Assembly: GCF_026262505.1 (NCBI RefSeq) | Contig: NC_067203.1 | Span: 20,751,411 to 20,815,410 of the forward strand | Direction: 5' to 3' | Source of the DNA: Trichomonas vaginalis G3 | Taxonomy: Eukaryota; Parabasalia; Trichomonadida; Trichomonadidae | Length of the DNA stretch: 64,000 nt | Part shown: positions 19,807 to 29,100 of the stretch, in pieces | Layout: each line of letters starts with the position of its first letter | Numbering within the stretch: position 1 is the stretch's first letter | Notes under the pieces: model-generated | What the model was told of the DNA's origin: nothing | Seen by the model: the letters and a program-made list of their open reading frames with translations, nothing else | Databases searched by the model: none | Position numbers and translations under genes: made by a program

Positions 19807-20409
19807 CTAACAACAGCCACCAGATTTCTTGGCCGGAGCTGTAGATTCGATAACAGCTAATGGAGCAGCAAAGACTCCTTGTATTAAACCTTTTGATGCT
19901 GACTCATGAATAGTTTGACCTAATCTGACAAAAGCATCTTGAACGTTTGTATTATTAAATGCAGATGTCTCCATATAAACGCATCCGTGACGCTGCGCTA
20001 ATGTACGTGCTTCATCGGAAGTAACTTGTCTTTGGGATTCTAAGTCGCATTTGTTTCCAACAAGAAGTATAACGGCATTCGGAAGACATCCATTATGAAT
20101 ATCTTCAATCCATTGTTCGCAGTGATCAAATGATTCAGCTGAGTTAATTGAAAAAACAACAAGGGCGCCACAACCATTTCTAAAATACGATTTAGCAACA
20201 GACCTATACTTTTCTTGGCCGGCTGTATCCCATATCGTCAATTTAATTTGACTACCGTTTGCCATTGTTGTGTATGCTTTAAATTCTACTCCAACTGTTG
20301 GTAACGGTGAAGATTCGAAGCTACCTGTAATAATTCTATCAACTAATGAAGTTTTACCTGTCCCTGAATCTCCGACAACAAGTACCTTGTAAGTTGGAAT
20401 AGAGTACAT
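19807..20409 (-). CDS. Rab-family small GTPase
   Basis: A 200-residue protein with all guanine-nucleotide motifs: P-loop GDSGTGKTS (13-21), switch I Thr38 in TVGVEF, DTAGQE (61-66) with the catalytic Gln65 intact, NKCD near residue 119 and ETSA near 148. It ends in GGCC, a double-cysteine site for geranylgeranylation. The switch I RabF-like motif VGVEFKAY identifies the Rab branch. Rabs direct vesicle traffic on membranes; which pathway this one serves cannot be told from sequence alone. Length and motif order are normal. The ATG at 20409 is preceded on the minus strand by TTTTTCATAAA, a near-consensus initiator giving a leader of about five bases. Confidence 0.95.
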   Translation of the reverse strand: MYSIPTYKVLVVGDSGTGKTSLVDRIITGSFESSPLPTVGVEFKAYTTMANGSQIKLTIWDTAGQEKYRSVAKSYFRNGCGALVVFSINSAESFDHCEQWIEDIHNGCLPNAVILLVGNKCDLESQRQVTSDEARTLAQRHGCVYMETSAFNNTNVQDAFVRLGQTIHESASKGLIQGVFAAPLAVIESTAPAKKSGGCC

Positions 20410-20913
20410 TTTATGAAAAATAAATCAAAAATTGATCGTTTTACAATTACCGGATTTGGAATATATTTCACATACCTAAAACCACGATTTCAATAGCTAA
20501 TTTGGATCAAAAATAAAATTGACACTTGATTGATTTTTAATTTTTCCGTATATTGAATGGTATACTCACAATTATTGAATGGATACGGATATATTTCAGG
20601 AACAAAAGGTTCCAATTTTATGATTTATTGTCTGATAAATTTTCAAACTTTGCAATACCTGTAATATACAGAACATACACACTATGCATCAATAACAAAA
20701 ATAGATTTATTTTATTTATTCAAATATCTTTTAAGAAAAAAGGTATCTTGTAACTCTCAACTTCAATTTTTGACAATTTTAAATTAGTAAATAGGCTTAA
20801 CTTGTATTCAAAAAGTTAATATTTGATAAAAAATGTAACATAGTCAATTCATAGAAAATAAATAACATTTAGATAATTGGATATGAAAAAAGCAATTTCG
20901 AGTATAATCAAGT
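20410..20913. other. Spacer, nothing recognised
   Basis: About 500 bases of AT-rich DNA between two minus-strand genes. A 66-codon plus-strand opening has no support. Confidence 0.4.
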
Positions 20914-21411
20914 TCAGAACATTAAGTCACAATCCATAAAATCTTGGAATATATCTTGATCATCTGTTGAGTCAACAGGTACCGTTTCAACTTCTTTTTT
21001 CCTAGTATTCTTTTTTCGCTTCTTTTCTAACTCATTTACAATGAAAATATTATCAAGTGTAATACAATTTCTCTCCATTTTTCGATACTCAGACTTGACA
21101 TCAACATCACTTCTATTATCTAGATATTTTGCAATAACCGTCCATTTTTTGCCAAATAATTGTATTAATTGCAAAATTTTAAACTTCTCCTCTATAGTAA
21201 ATTCGCTTCTATTATAATTATTTGAAAGATATATATTCCATCTTTCTTTGCACTGTCTTGCATTTCGAGTTTGCATTTGATATGCAACTTCTTCCCAGTT
21301 GATTTGCTCGTTCTTGGGAATACAACATATTATTTCTTTGAGTCTATCATCTTCTTCCTTTGTGAATAGGCACTTTGTTCTCCTCTTTCGGCAATCACCG
21401 AGTTCATTCAT
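20914..21411 (-). CDS. Two-repeat Myb-type DNA-binding protein
   Basis: A 165-residue protein with two Myb/SANT repeats. Repeat 1 (about 10-68) runs from KCLFTKEEDDRLKEII to ARQCKERWNIYL. Repeat 2 (about 70-118) contains EFTIEEKFKILQLIQLFGKK and WTVIAKYLDNRSDVDVKSEY. A basic patch (EKKRKKNTRKKE) and an acidic tail rich in Asp follow. R2R3-type small Myb proteins are abundant in trichomonads, where some bind promoter elements (family knowledge); it probably acts in the nucleus. I start at the ATG at 21411 (MNELGDCRKRR) because an initiator TCATATT lies 9 bases upstream. An earlier in-frame ATG (21441, reached only through the initiator) is less likely. Confidence 0.85.
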   Translation of the reverse strand: MNELGDCRKRRTKCLFTKEEDDRLKEIICCIPKNEQINWEEVAYQMQTRNARQCKERWNIYLSNNYNRSEFTIEEKFKILQLIQLFGKKWTVIAKYLDNRSDVDVKSEYRKMERNCITLDNIFIVNELEKKRKKNTRKKEVETVPVDSTDDQDIFQDFMDCDLMF

Positions 21412-21413
21412 CT

Positions 21414-21424
21414 TTAATATGAAA
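21414..21424 (-). promoter_or_regulatory. Inr-like initiator of the Myb gene
   Basis: On the minus strand TTTCATATTAAAG precedes the ATG. TCATAT is an exact TCA(+1)YWY with +1 at about 21420. It decides the start in favour of the downstream ATG. Confidence 0.5.
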
Positions 21425-21453
21425 TATAATTTGAGACCCATTGAAAAAATCAA

Positions 21454-23305
21454 AAAAGGTTAATTTGATGATAATAATACTATACATACAATATTCTACA
21501 AGATATGGGAAACAATTTTTGTGATAGTTTACTTTTTGAGAAATCTTGGATTTTTTGATAGCTTTACAAAAACAATATCTGATTTTTTGATAAGTGTAAA
21601 ATTGTTCGATTTCAAAATAAGTAAAGACATATCATTCCTGATTAATGTGCGAACAAATCCTCACACTGATTCAAAACTCCGTATCGATTATATTATTTGT
21701 ATTATATATTTATGAATCAATTTCTTGAAAAAACTAATACAATTTCTTTCAATTCAAAAATTCAATGAAATAAAACTACAATCAATTTTTTTTATCATAT
21801 CGAGAGTATATGAGCTTTTATTAAACTAAACAATATTTATATATTTGGTTTAGAATGTTCGAAAATGCGTAATATGGTCATTAATATTAATTGAAAAGAA
21901 CCTTGAATTAATTCAATCTGATCTCACAAAATATTTTAAATTACAAACTTTGTAGTTTGAATAGATAATTAGTATTAAACTCAAATAACTAGTTTATTTT
22001 TGAATAAAAATTATTTGAATGTATTCAATTTTGTGAATTTTCCTTCAAAAATCAAGTTTAAATATCTTATTTGCCATACAATTATAAATACAATGAAACA
22101 TATTCGAAATTGAAAAGAATGACTTTTTCTGTTCTTTCAATCATTCAATTTGAATTTTGCAATATTGGATTTCTCATTAGATGCCTATTAAAAACAACAA
22201 GCAATTTAACTTACATTCAAATTTATTTGTGTTATATTCAATCTTCTCAAAACTTATAATTTTCGGCTATAGCATGATTATATGCTATATAATATAATAA
22301 ACCTATAATAGTATCATTCTTTCAATTATTTGAAGAGAAAACCGAAAAAATCTATTTTCGGTCTATAACAAAAGCATTATTTTATTTCGCTTTTTTAGTT
22401 CTAATATTATAATCATGAGTTAACACATTTATATTCACCTTGCTTTTTTATATCATAAAGCATTTAATTTCAACTTATTACTTCAATTGGCATCACCTTA
22501 AATTTGAAAACGACTAATCAAATTCAAATTTTCTTTTTTAATGTCTGTAAATAATATCCATATCAATTATTAAATTTTCATTTTCCTAATTTTTGTGAAA
22601 CTTCAAATTTTGAGGGAATGCATTGAAAATTTTATTCGTCAGAGCTTTTTCTTGAAACTGATTAATTACGATATTGAAGCAAATATGATTAAAACTCATT
22701 AAAATAGTATTAATTAATTGCAAGATATCACTATTATTTTTATATAATTCTCAATTCAATATAATTTAATGAAATTATATTAATTTTTAAAACAATTACA
22801 ATATACAATTATTTCATTGGGAAATTGTAAATCATCCCTTCTTGGTTTATGCAGCATTTTCTTCATTTTTTTAAATTTCAAAAATTATTTCAAAATGCAT
22901 TCTAAGCTTATTTTCTGATGCTTGAATTCCACTTAATAACACAGCTTTAAAATGATTTCCAAAAAATAATTGATAATTTAGATATTTTTTTTCTTTTGCA
23001 GAATAATATCAAAAAATAAATGTAATTATCTTCTTATAAATCCGTTGGTAACGGATGTTGGATTTCAAGCGATAATTAAAGAAATCAAAAAACATTGATA
23101 AAATTATTAACTTTTATAGGGAATATAACAAATCTCAGTTTTCTTTGATTTTGGTTGTTAATAAAAATATTCATTTTTTCGTTTTTTTTTAATTTTCGTT
23201 AGAAATGACAAATTATTCAATCAGAAGGCTTCCATCTAAGCAATTAAATTAACCACGCATCCAAATCTAATATAAAGCATCATTATTTTTTTTGTTGCAT
23301 ATTTT
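21454..23305. other. 1.85-kb AT-rich spacer between divergent genes
   Basis: No gene was seen. Short structures include a palindrome-like TATAGCATGATTATATGCTA (22267-22286) and a perfect 8-bp hairpin, ACCGAAAA and TTTTCGGT around AATCTA (about 22341-22362). Both parts carry TTTTCGG followed by CTATA, so they may be related. Confidence 0.45.
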
Positions 23306-24739
23306 ATGGATCCGTTATACAAATCTTTAAATTATTTAAGACTTCGAAATTACACTAAGTGTTCCGATGCATGCAAGAGCATCCCAACAAATCAGCAAAA
23401 AGAAAAATGGTATATTATTTGCAAAGCAAGATCAGAAGAAAGTTGGACAGATTTTACCGAGCCCGATGATGAAACTGTTACTGATATGGTTTTTGATGAA
23501 AATGTCGTCGCAAATGTCGCTCGTCCAGGGACATCTTTAAGAACAGGAACATTACTTTCACGTGGCTCTCGCCCAATTACTCAAAGTGGTAGACCAGTTA
23601 GTGGGTATGCTCATACTCGCCCTCAATCCTCAAGAAAAATTTCAGGAAATCCTACAACATCAGCAACTTCCAGATTTAGCCGTCTTGCTACAGCTTCACT
23701 TGCATTTTCAGGGGATGAGCCAGATGTTACATCTATTAATACAGAAAAATTTGCAAAAAATCCATTTTTATCGCGAATCTTAGTTGATTATTTACTCCAA
23801 CGTCTTAGAGATCCAATTAGAGCGATTCAATTAGCAGCAAGCTGTACAAAGATTTGCGGATTTGACGATTGGTGGTGGAAAAACAGGTTAGGAGTTTCAT
23901 ATTATCTTTTAGGCTTAAATCCCGAAGCAGAAGCCCAATTCAGATCATCACTTACAAATTCTATTGGTATAGAATCTCGTCTAGAGCTTGCAAAGATATA
24001 TACAAGGCTTGATCAGCCAATTAAAGCACTTTCTGAATTAACCGTTGGATTTGACCAATTTCCACAAGAAATCCGATTCATTCTTGCTCAAGGAAGGATA
24101 AAAGATCTTCTCGGTGAATCTGGTAACGCAAGAGACCTCTGGAGACAAGCATTACAAATTGATCAATCTTGTGTCGAAGCAGCCGCTTCACTTGGTGCAG
24201 CAACATTTTACGAGGACCAACCTGAAACATCAGCAAAGTTTTTTGCTTATCTAAGAAAGCTCGGAATCGTTAATTCCGCAGTTTTAAATAATATTGCCAT
24301 CTCAAACTTATCGTCTGGCAATTTTGACTACGTAGGACCTGCTATTGTTGCAGCCTTATCCATTGCCTCCAGCGATGAAGAAAGATCCGACGTTTGGTAT
24401 AATATTTCTCATATCGCGATAACAGCAGGAGACATGATTCTTGCTCAACAAGCATTACTTATCTCCACAAGTCTTAATTCTTCTAATGGAGAAGCTTTTA
24501 ACAACCTTGGTTTGATCGAATTAAAGAAAAAGAACGTTCAAAAGGCTCTTTCTGCTTTCCGATCTGCTACAGAAGCAAATCCAGAGATGCATGAACCATG
24601 GTTCAACTGCGCTCTCCTTTACCAAAGAATTGGACAGCTCCAAGAAGCTTATCTCGCTGCTGAACAAGCTGTAAAACTTTATCCAACATTTACAGAAGGA
24701 ATTGACTTACTCAAATCAATTTCTGCTCAACTCAAGTGA
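23306..24739 (+). CDS. TTC8: BBS8/TTC8, BBSome TPR subunit
   Basis: A 477-residue protein, close to the usual length. The N-terminal 55 residues form a TPR-like hairpin. A Ser/Arg/Pro-rich linker carries the family's signature RPGTSL, RPITQSGRPVSGYA, RPQSSR and RFSRLATASLAF, strikingly like animal TTC8. Tetratricopeptide repeats then run from about 155 to the end: DWWWKNRLGVSYYLLGLNPE, DQPIKALSELTVGFDQFP, DVWYNISHIAITAGDMILAQ, EAFNNLGLIELKKKNVQKAL and MHEPWFNCALLYQRIGQLQE. The BBSome is a coat that carries membrane proteins out of and along cilia with IFT. Trichomonads are flagellated, so a flagellar membrane-traffic role is expected. The start is at the first ATG (23306), preceded by GCATATTTT, a near-initiator. 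Confidence 0.93.
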   Translation: MDPLYKSLNYLRLRNYTKCSDACKSIPTNQQKEKWYIICKARSEESWTDFTEPDDETVTDMVFDENVVANVARPGTSLRTGTLLSRGSRPITQSGRPVSGYAHTRPQSSRKISGNPTTSATSRFSRLATASLAFSGDEPDVTSINTEKFAKNPFLSRILVDYLLQRLRDPIRAIQLAASCTKICGFDDWWWKNRLGVSYYLLGLNPEAEAQFRSSLTNSIGIESRLELAKIYTRLDQPIKALSELTVGFDQFPQEIRFILAQGRIKDLLGESGNARDLWRQALQIDQSCVEAAASLGAATFYEDQPETSAKFFAYLRKLGIVNSAVLNNIAISNLSSGNFDYVGPAIVAALSIASSDEERSDVWYNISHIAITAGDMILAQQALLISTSLNSSNGEAFNNLGLIELKKKNVQKALSAFRSATEANPEMHEPWFNCALLYQRIGQLQEAYLAAEQAVKLYPTFTEGIDLLKSISAQLK

Positions 24740-25299
24740 TATATTGTTTTGTTATTTTGTTTTATAAATCTTTATTATCTTACAAGTTCAAGATTATTTT
24801 TAGTAAGTTCCATTCACAAATTTATTGGAAAATTATTGAATAACTGCAAGTTCATGAAATGAATTTTGTTTTGGCAACAATAAAAGTTGATTCAGCATGC
24901 ATAAATTAGTATCTAATTTCATAGCATAAAATATCTAATAAAAAGAATCTTTATGTGTAATTGTTTCTAACATTGTCTATTCTATGAAATTCATGATCAA
25001 AGCACAGGGTTTTACACGGGGTGCAAAAAAGAATCTTGATGTGTAATTCGTGCTAATATTGGTCATTCAATGAAATTCAAAATCAAAGAACTTTTATAAT
25101 ATTATTTTCCAATTCCAATATAAATAAGGACAACTTTTTTTGTAATATCTGAAGTAAAGCATTGGACATGAATTAATATCTTCTTTTTATTTTCATTATT
25201 GATCATATAAATTTTTCAAACATTGCATGATGTAAAGACAGGTATTTTTTTTAATTTAAACTGTATAAGAGATGGCACTAAGAATGCATGAATAATTCG
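24740..25299. other. Spacer between converging genes with a diverged tandem duplication
   Basis: A segment of about 70-85 bases is present twice, starting at about 24940 and 25025 (AAAAAGAATCTT, then ATGTGTAATT, ATGAAATTCA and ATCAAAG in both), with moderate divergence. Nothing else was seen. Confidence 0.6.
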
Positions 25300-26610
25300 T
25301 TATATCTTTATTAATTCACCTTTGAAGTCAAAAACATTAATCAGAAAATAGTCATCATTCCTTGCATTCTTTCCAGTTTGAGTTATTTTGAAAGCAACAA
25401 AATAATAATTAGTTTGAAGAGGAAATTCCATGATTTCATTTAGTGGAATATTATAATAATTATTTTCTAATACAACTGATGTTCCATCTTCTTTGATTCC
25501 TTCTAGTTTCCAATTTCTCAACAAATTAGAAGTACAGCATGCAGATCGTATAAAATATGAATTTGGTTTTAATTGATATCCTTTTAGTTCAGCTTTTAAC
25601 CATGAATTAGGTACATTATTTGTATAAAAATCATTATATAAGTAAGAATTTATATTTGATAAACTTCCACTACAAACAGATGAAGCAGTCATTTCCATTT
25701 GAATTTCTTTAGAAACTTTTTCTACAATTTTTCTTTCTACAATTATTGGTGCATACTCAAAACTTATAGATTGATCTGTCATTTTCAGTTTATTTTGAAT
25801 TAAATGTTTTTCGAAAGATATGAGAGATTTATTGGATATTTCAATATGATCTCTTATATTTGAATGATAATTCTTCAATGTTTCATTATAAATAGTTAAT
25901 AAGTTGGATTCAAACGAGTTTTCAACTGAAAAATTATAAATTTCATCAAAAAATTTGGATGAACAAAATTGTAATTTGACATATCCAAATAAATCAAATA
26001 ATGATCTATTCATCTTGCATATTTCTAAAAGGATGAAACCGAGTTTGTCTTCATTTTCAATTTTGAGTTGTTTTGATGTCAATATTTTTTCACAAAATTC
26101 AAATCCATTCTTGACAAAATTTCTAATGATTTCTTCTTCATTCAAACAATAAAAGTGTGAAGAAATGTACTCAATGCATTCGTTCATTGCCGTGGAATCA
26201 TTTTCGAAAGCAAAAATTTCGTACTTTTTAAAAACGTTTTCGTTCGTAAGAGATTCGTCTGATTTAACATGTTCACAATATATTTGTGTTAGAAGTTGAT
26301 TTCCAAAATATTTGCCAATTTCAAATATGTCATGAAGATGAGACTCGTCTCCAGAAAACTCAAGTTTGCCTGTTTCAATAAAGTTTAAAACGATATCAAT
26401 TGAATCTTGACATATGATATCGAGATGTGTTTCCATCGATGTTATTGATTTATCAATGAAATACTTTTCTTTGATTAAATCTGAAAAGCAAATAGCGGAT
26501 GACTTCTTTGTTTTGATGATTCGATCATTAATTTTCATATGAAAAGCACCACATTCAGTAATAACATTTGCACGCTTTAATTCATTGCAAAATTTAGTAA
26601 TTTGCACCAT
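25300..26610 (-). CDS. BTB-like protein with a C-terminal discoidin-like domain
   Basis: A 436-residue protein. Residues 20-120 fit a BTB/POZ-like fold (FHMKINDRIIKTKKSSAICF, then the SIDIVLNFIETGKLEF and IFEIGKYFGN helices), more divergent than in its neighbour. The middle is helical, BACK-like. Residues 315-436 resemble a discoidin/F5-8C beta sandwich (NDFYTNNVPNSWLKAELKGY, NLLRNWKLEGIKEDGTSVVL, YYFVAFKITQTG). BTB domains dimerise and can bind cullin-3. The start ATG at 26610 lies in TTTTTCATGG, where the initiator would overlap the ATG. It is head-to-head with the BTB gene at 26788, 177 bases apart, so the two may share a control region. Confidence 0.75.
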   Translation of the reverse strand: MVQITKFCNELKRANVITECGAFHMKINDRIIKTKKSSAICFSDLIKEKYFIDKSITSMETHLDIICQDSIDIVLNFIETGKLEFSGDESHLHDIFEIGKYFGNQLLTQIYCEHVKSDESLTNENVFKKYEIFAFENDSTAMNECIEYISSHFYCLNEEEIIRNFVKNGFEFCEKILTSKQLKIENEDKLGFILLEICKMNRSLFDLFGYVKLQFCSSKFFDEIYNFSVENSFESNLLTIYNETLKNYHSNIRDHIEISNKSLISFEKHLIQNKLKMTDQSISFEYAPIIVERKIVEKVSKEIQMEMTASSVCSGSLSNINSYLYNDFYTNNVPNSWLKAELKGYQLKPNSYFIRSACCTSNLLRNWKLEGIKEDGTSVVLENNYYNIPLNEIMEFPLQTNYYFVAFKITQTGKNARNDDYFLINVFDFKGELIKI

Positions 26611-26787
26611 GAAAAAAAAAAAATCGTGGATTTTTCCTCATCCAATACAAATTATGATAACAACATCACTCAACCATAGACGCTTTTTAAGACAAAATTT
26701 CTTCTTGGTAAATTTTTATTTTCTGACTTGATGGAAAAAAAGAAGGAACTGTCACTTTTCCTTCACTAGATTTTTTTTATTTCCTAA

Positions 26788-28254
26788 ATGAGTATACAAA
26801 ATAAGCTTAATGAGTACAGACTAAACGGGTACTTCATTGACTATGAGCTAAAATGTGGCGAAAAGACCTTTAAATGCCATAAAATTCTTCTTGCAAAAAA
26901 TTCCACATTATTTAAAGAAATCTTTTCAAAGAAATCGGATGAACAAGTTGAAATTGCCGACTGCTATGAATCGGAGTTTGAATCCATAATGGAATCGGTT
27001 TATACAAATAAATTGGAATTTACCCAAGATAACGTTGTCAAAATCTTGGGATTTGCACTTGCCTATGGCTTCAAATCAATTACAAATACAGCACGCACAA
27101 AAATGACCGAATTTCTCCAGAAATCGAAAGACAAAGTTCTTGAATACTCAGAACAGATGGTTGAATTCAATATATCAGATGAAGAATCAAATAGAGCCAT
27201 CCAAAAGATTATTTGTGATAACTTTGATAATTATGATATTGATTCTTTACTCGATAAAATCACATCAACCTGTTTATACTTATTACTCAGCTCAGACAAA
27301 CTTAAGGTGCGTTCCGATGATTATAGGTTGGCCTTGATCGACTTATTCCATGAGCGTAGACCAATTACAGACCAAAAAATCAGATATGATCTGGCAAATC
27401 TCTTTGATTTCCATCCAGAAACCAACGAATCAGCCTACAAATTCATCATTAACCACAAATGTATGTGGGCACCTGAAGAATTAACGATCAAATTGTACAG
27501 AATTGCAATTAAAAACAGATTACAAATTGCAAGACAATATTCAGAGGCCACGAACACTTTTGCAGATACCAAATCACGATGGATCGATTTCCAGTGGTGT
27601 TCACAGATCCATAATTCCGAGATTTCGGAAGATTCAATCAAAATTGAGTTAGTTTCATTCGCAAGGACCTTTGGAGGCTTCATAGATGCAGTAAATCCAC
27701 GTACATTTGGTCTAATTGGCTGTTCAAGCTCCACTCCCTTTGGTTTCAACAAAAATAAAAATTCGGAATACAAATGCCAGTTCAGTTCCAGCGGAATCTT
27801 CATGGACGACAACAGATACTTCGCTTCTATGGGTGATGCATATATAGAAGTTAATTTTGGAGAAGATTCTTCGTTCAAAATCTCAAAAATTGAAATTCAG
27901 TCACTTCCGAAATCAGTTGGCGAATTTAAATGGAATAAATTCCCTCTGAAATTCGCTGAAATTAAAAACGAAGAAAAAATTAAAAATGAGGAAAATCAAG
28001 TCAATTTAGATGAAACAGAAATAATGAAAAAGAGACTAGGTGTCCCTGAATCACTCGATGTTCTTGTTAATGACAAATGCGCTGTTCAAAATGTTAAATT
28101 TGAAAGAAATGGTGAAGAAAAGGTTTTTGTTTGGTCCCATACATTTGATGATGAAACGTCCAATAAAGTTAGAATCGCAATGTCTAAAAACAACAACGCT
28201 GGTGGAAAAGTCCTTCGAATCGGACTTATTAAAATTTATGGACACTTTGTTTGA
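26788..28254 (+). CDS. BTB/POZ protein with BACK-like and discoidin-like regions
   Basis: A 488-residue protein. A clear BTB domain occupies residues 13-110: FIDYELKCGEKTFKCHKILL (the D.....F..HK.vL. core), LFKEIFSKKSDEQVEIADCY and FESIMESVYTNKLEF. A BACK-like helical region covers 115-260, and a C-terminal beta-rich discoidin-like region runs from about 260 to the end (FARTFGGFIDAVNPRTFGLI ... KVLRIGLIKIYGHFV), interrupted by a charged insert rich in Glu and Lys near residues 390-410. It shares domain order with its head-to-head neighbour, so the pair probably arose by duplication. The ATG at 26788 follows a TCACTAG initiator-like site at about 26763. Confidence 0.85.
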   Translation: MSIQNKLNEYRLNGYFIDYELKCGEKTFKCHKILLAKNSTLFKEIFSKKSDEQVEIADCYESEFESIMESVYTNKLEFTQDNVVKILGFALAYGFKSITNTARTKMTEFLQKSKDKVLEYSEQMVEFNISDEESNRAIQKIICDNFDNYDIDSLLDKITSTCLYLLLSSDKLKVRSDDYRLALIDLFHERRPITDQKIRYDLANLFDFHPETNESAYKFIINHKCMWAPEELTIKLYRIAIKNRLQIARQYSEATNTFADTKSRWIDFQWCSQIHNSEISEDSIKIELVSFARTFGGFIDAVNPRTFGLIGCSSSTPFGFNKNKNSEYKCQFSSSGIFMDDNRYFASMGDAYIEVNFGEDSSFKISKIEIQSLPKSVGEFKWNKFPLKFAEIKNEEKIKNEENQVNLDETEIMKKRLGVPESLDVLVNDKCAVQNVKFERNGEEKVFVWSHTFDDETSNKVRIAMSKNNNAGGKVLRIGLIKIYGHFV

Positions 28255-29100
28255 TTTTTTTTTATTTAATAAACACTTTATTAATTGTCTCTAAATGTAT
28301 AACATTTACACATGTGATCAACAGCTATTTATAGAAAAAAAATTTATACTTTTCCGACGTTTTGTTAGGGGCGTGAAGCGACCAAAATGTCGGAAAAGTG
28401 TAATTCTCAGATAGATGATTATTTTTGCTTTTAATGCCGAACAGCATTTGAATCAAAAATAATCGTATGTCTGAGAATTTTGATTTTTTTTGATCTCGGA
28501 GAAAAGTCAGTGAATATCAAATGATAGAGTATAGTATTTATTCTTATATATCAGATCATTATTGGTATTCTATTTTCATCTTTACTTCTTAAAAATCATT
28601 TGAGGAAATGTTAATTTTTCGTCATCATTATTTTTAGGAGGATAAGACTTTTGATAGAGCTCTCAGAAAAAATTGAGTATTTTTAATCCTCGGAGCGCAC
28701 CTTTAAACTCATTCTCTTTGTCATAGTCTCTTATTCAGATTTTTGAAATAGGTTCACGAAATATTGATGTAAAGAAAACAATTGGGAGACTTTGTATGTA
28801 GGAAAATGGTTTTAAAGATTCGTGGTATTTTCCTTTAATATTGTTACTAAAAATCACACACAAGATTTATAATATGTATGGTAAAACTTTTGATTTATTA
28901 TCTTAACATTTCATAATTGATATCGATTTTTCTGGTTTCAAATATAAGTTTTCCATTTATGACATACACACTTTCCCTATCACAGGTTTTATCTCTTAAA
29001 TCGTCACATTATTTCTTATGGTAAATGAGTTACTCATAGAAGAAGAAATGATAAAGTTTTCTCATGATTTTTTTTTTCACCTAAAGAAAAAATAATTTAA
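28255..29100. other. Spacer with a double hairpin and a lone element end
   Basis: This spacer holds two adjacent hairpins (28345-28481) and, at about 28640-28707, sequence resembling one end of the TTAA-ended elements: GTTTAAAGGTGCGC read from the right, followed inside by CTCAATTTTTT. The rest is AT-rich. Confidence 0.5.
28345..28481 (+). other. Two adjacent long hairpins; possible structured RNA
   Basis: The first hairpin pairs TATACTTTTCCGACGTTTTG (28345-28364) with CAAAATGTCGGAAAAGTGTA (28383-28402): 20 continuous pairs if G-U is allowed, around an 18-base loop. The second directly follows: AATTCTCAGA ... GATTATTTTTG ... AATGC (28402-28437) pairs with GCATT ... CAAAAATAATC ... TCTGAGAATT (28444-28479) over about 38 positions with about four mismatches and three wobbles. 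In both stems the non-Watson-Crick positions are mostly G-U when read as + strand RNA. It lies about 90 bases after the stop of a BTB gene. No known RNA family is recognised; a small hairpin-type transposon is the alternative. Confidence 0.5.

Noticed and set aside
23562-23783. Second frame inside the BBS8 gene
   Set aside because: It lies within the low-complexity linker of a well-supported gene and has no independent support.
28345-28481. tRNA or snRNA
   Set aside because: No cloverleaf, no A/B box and no snRNA core motif; only two long hairpins.
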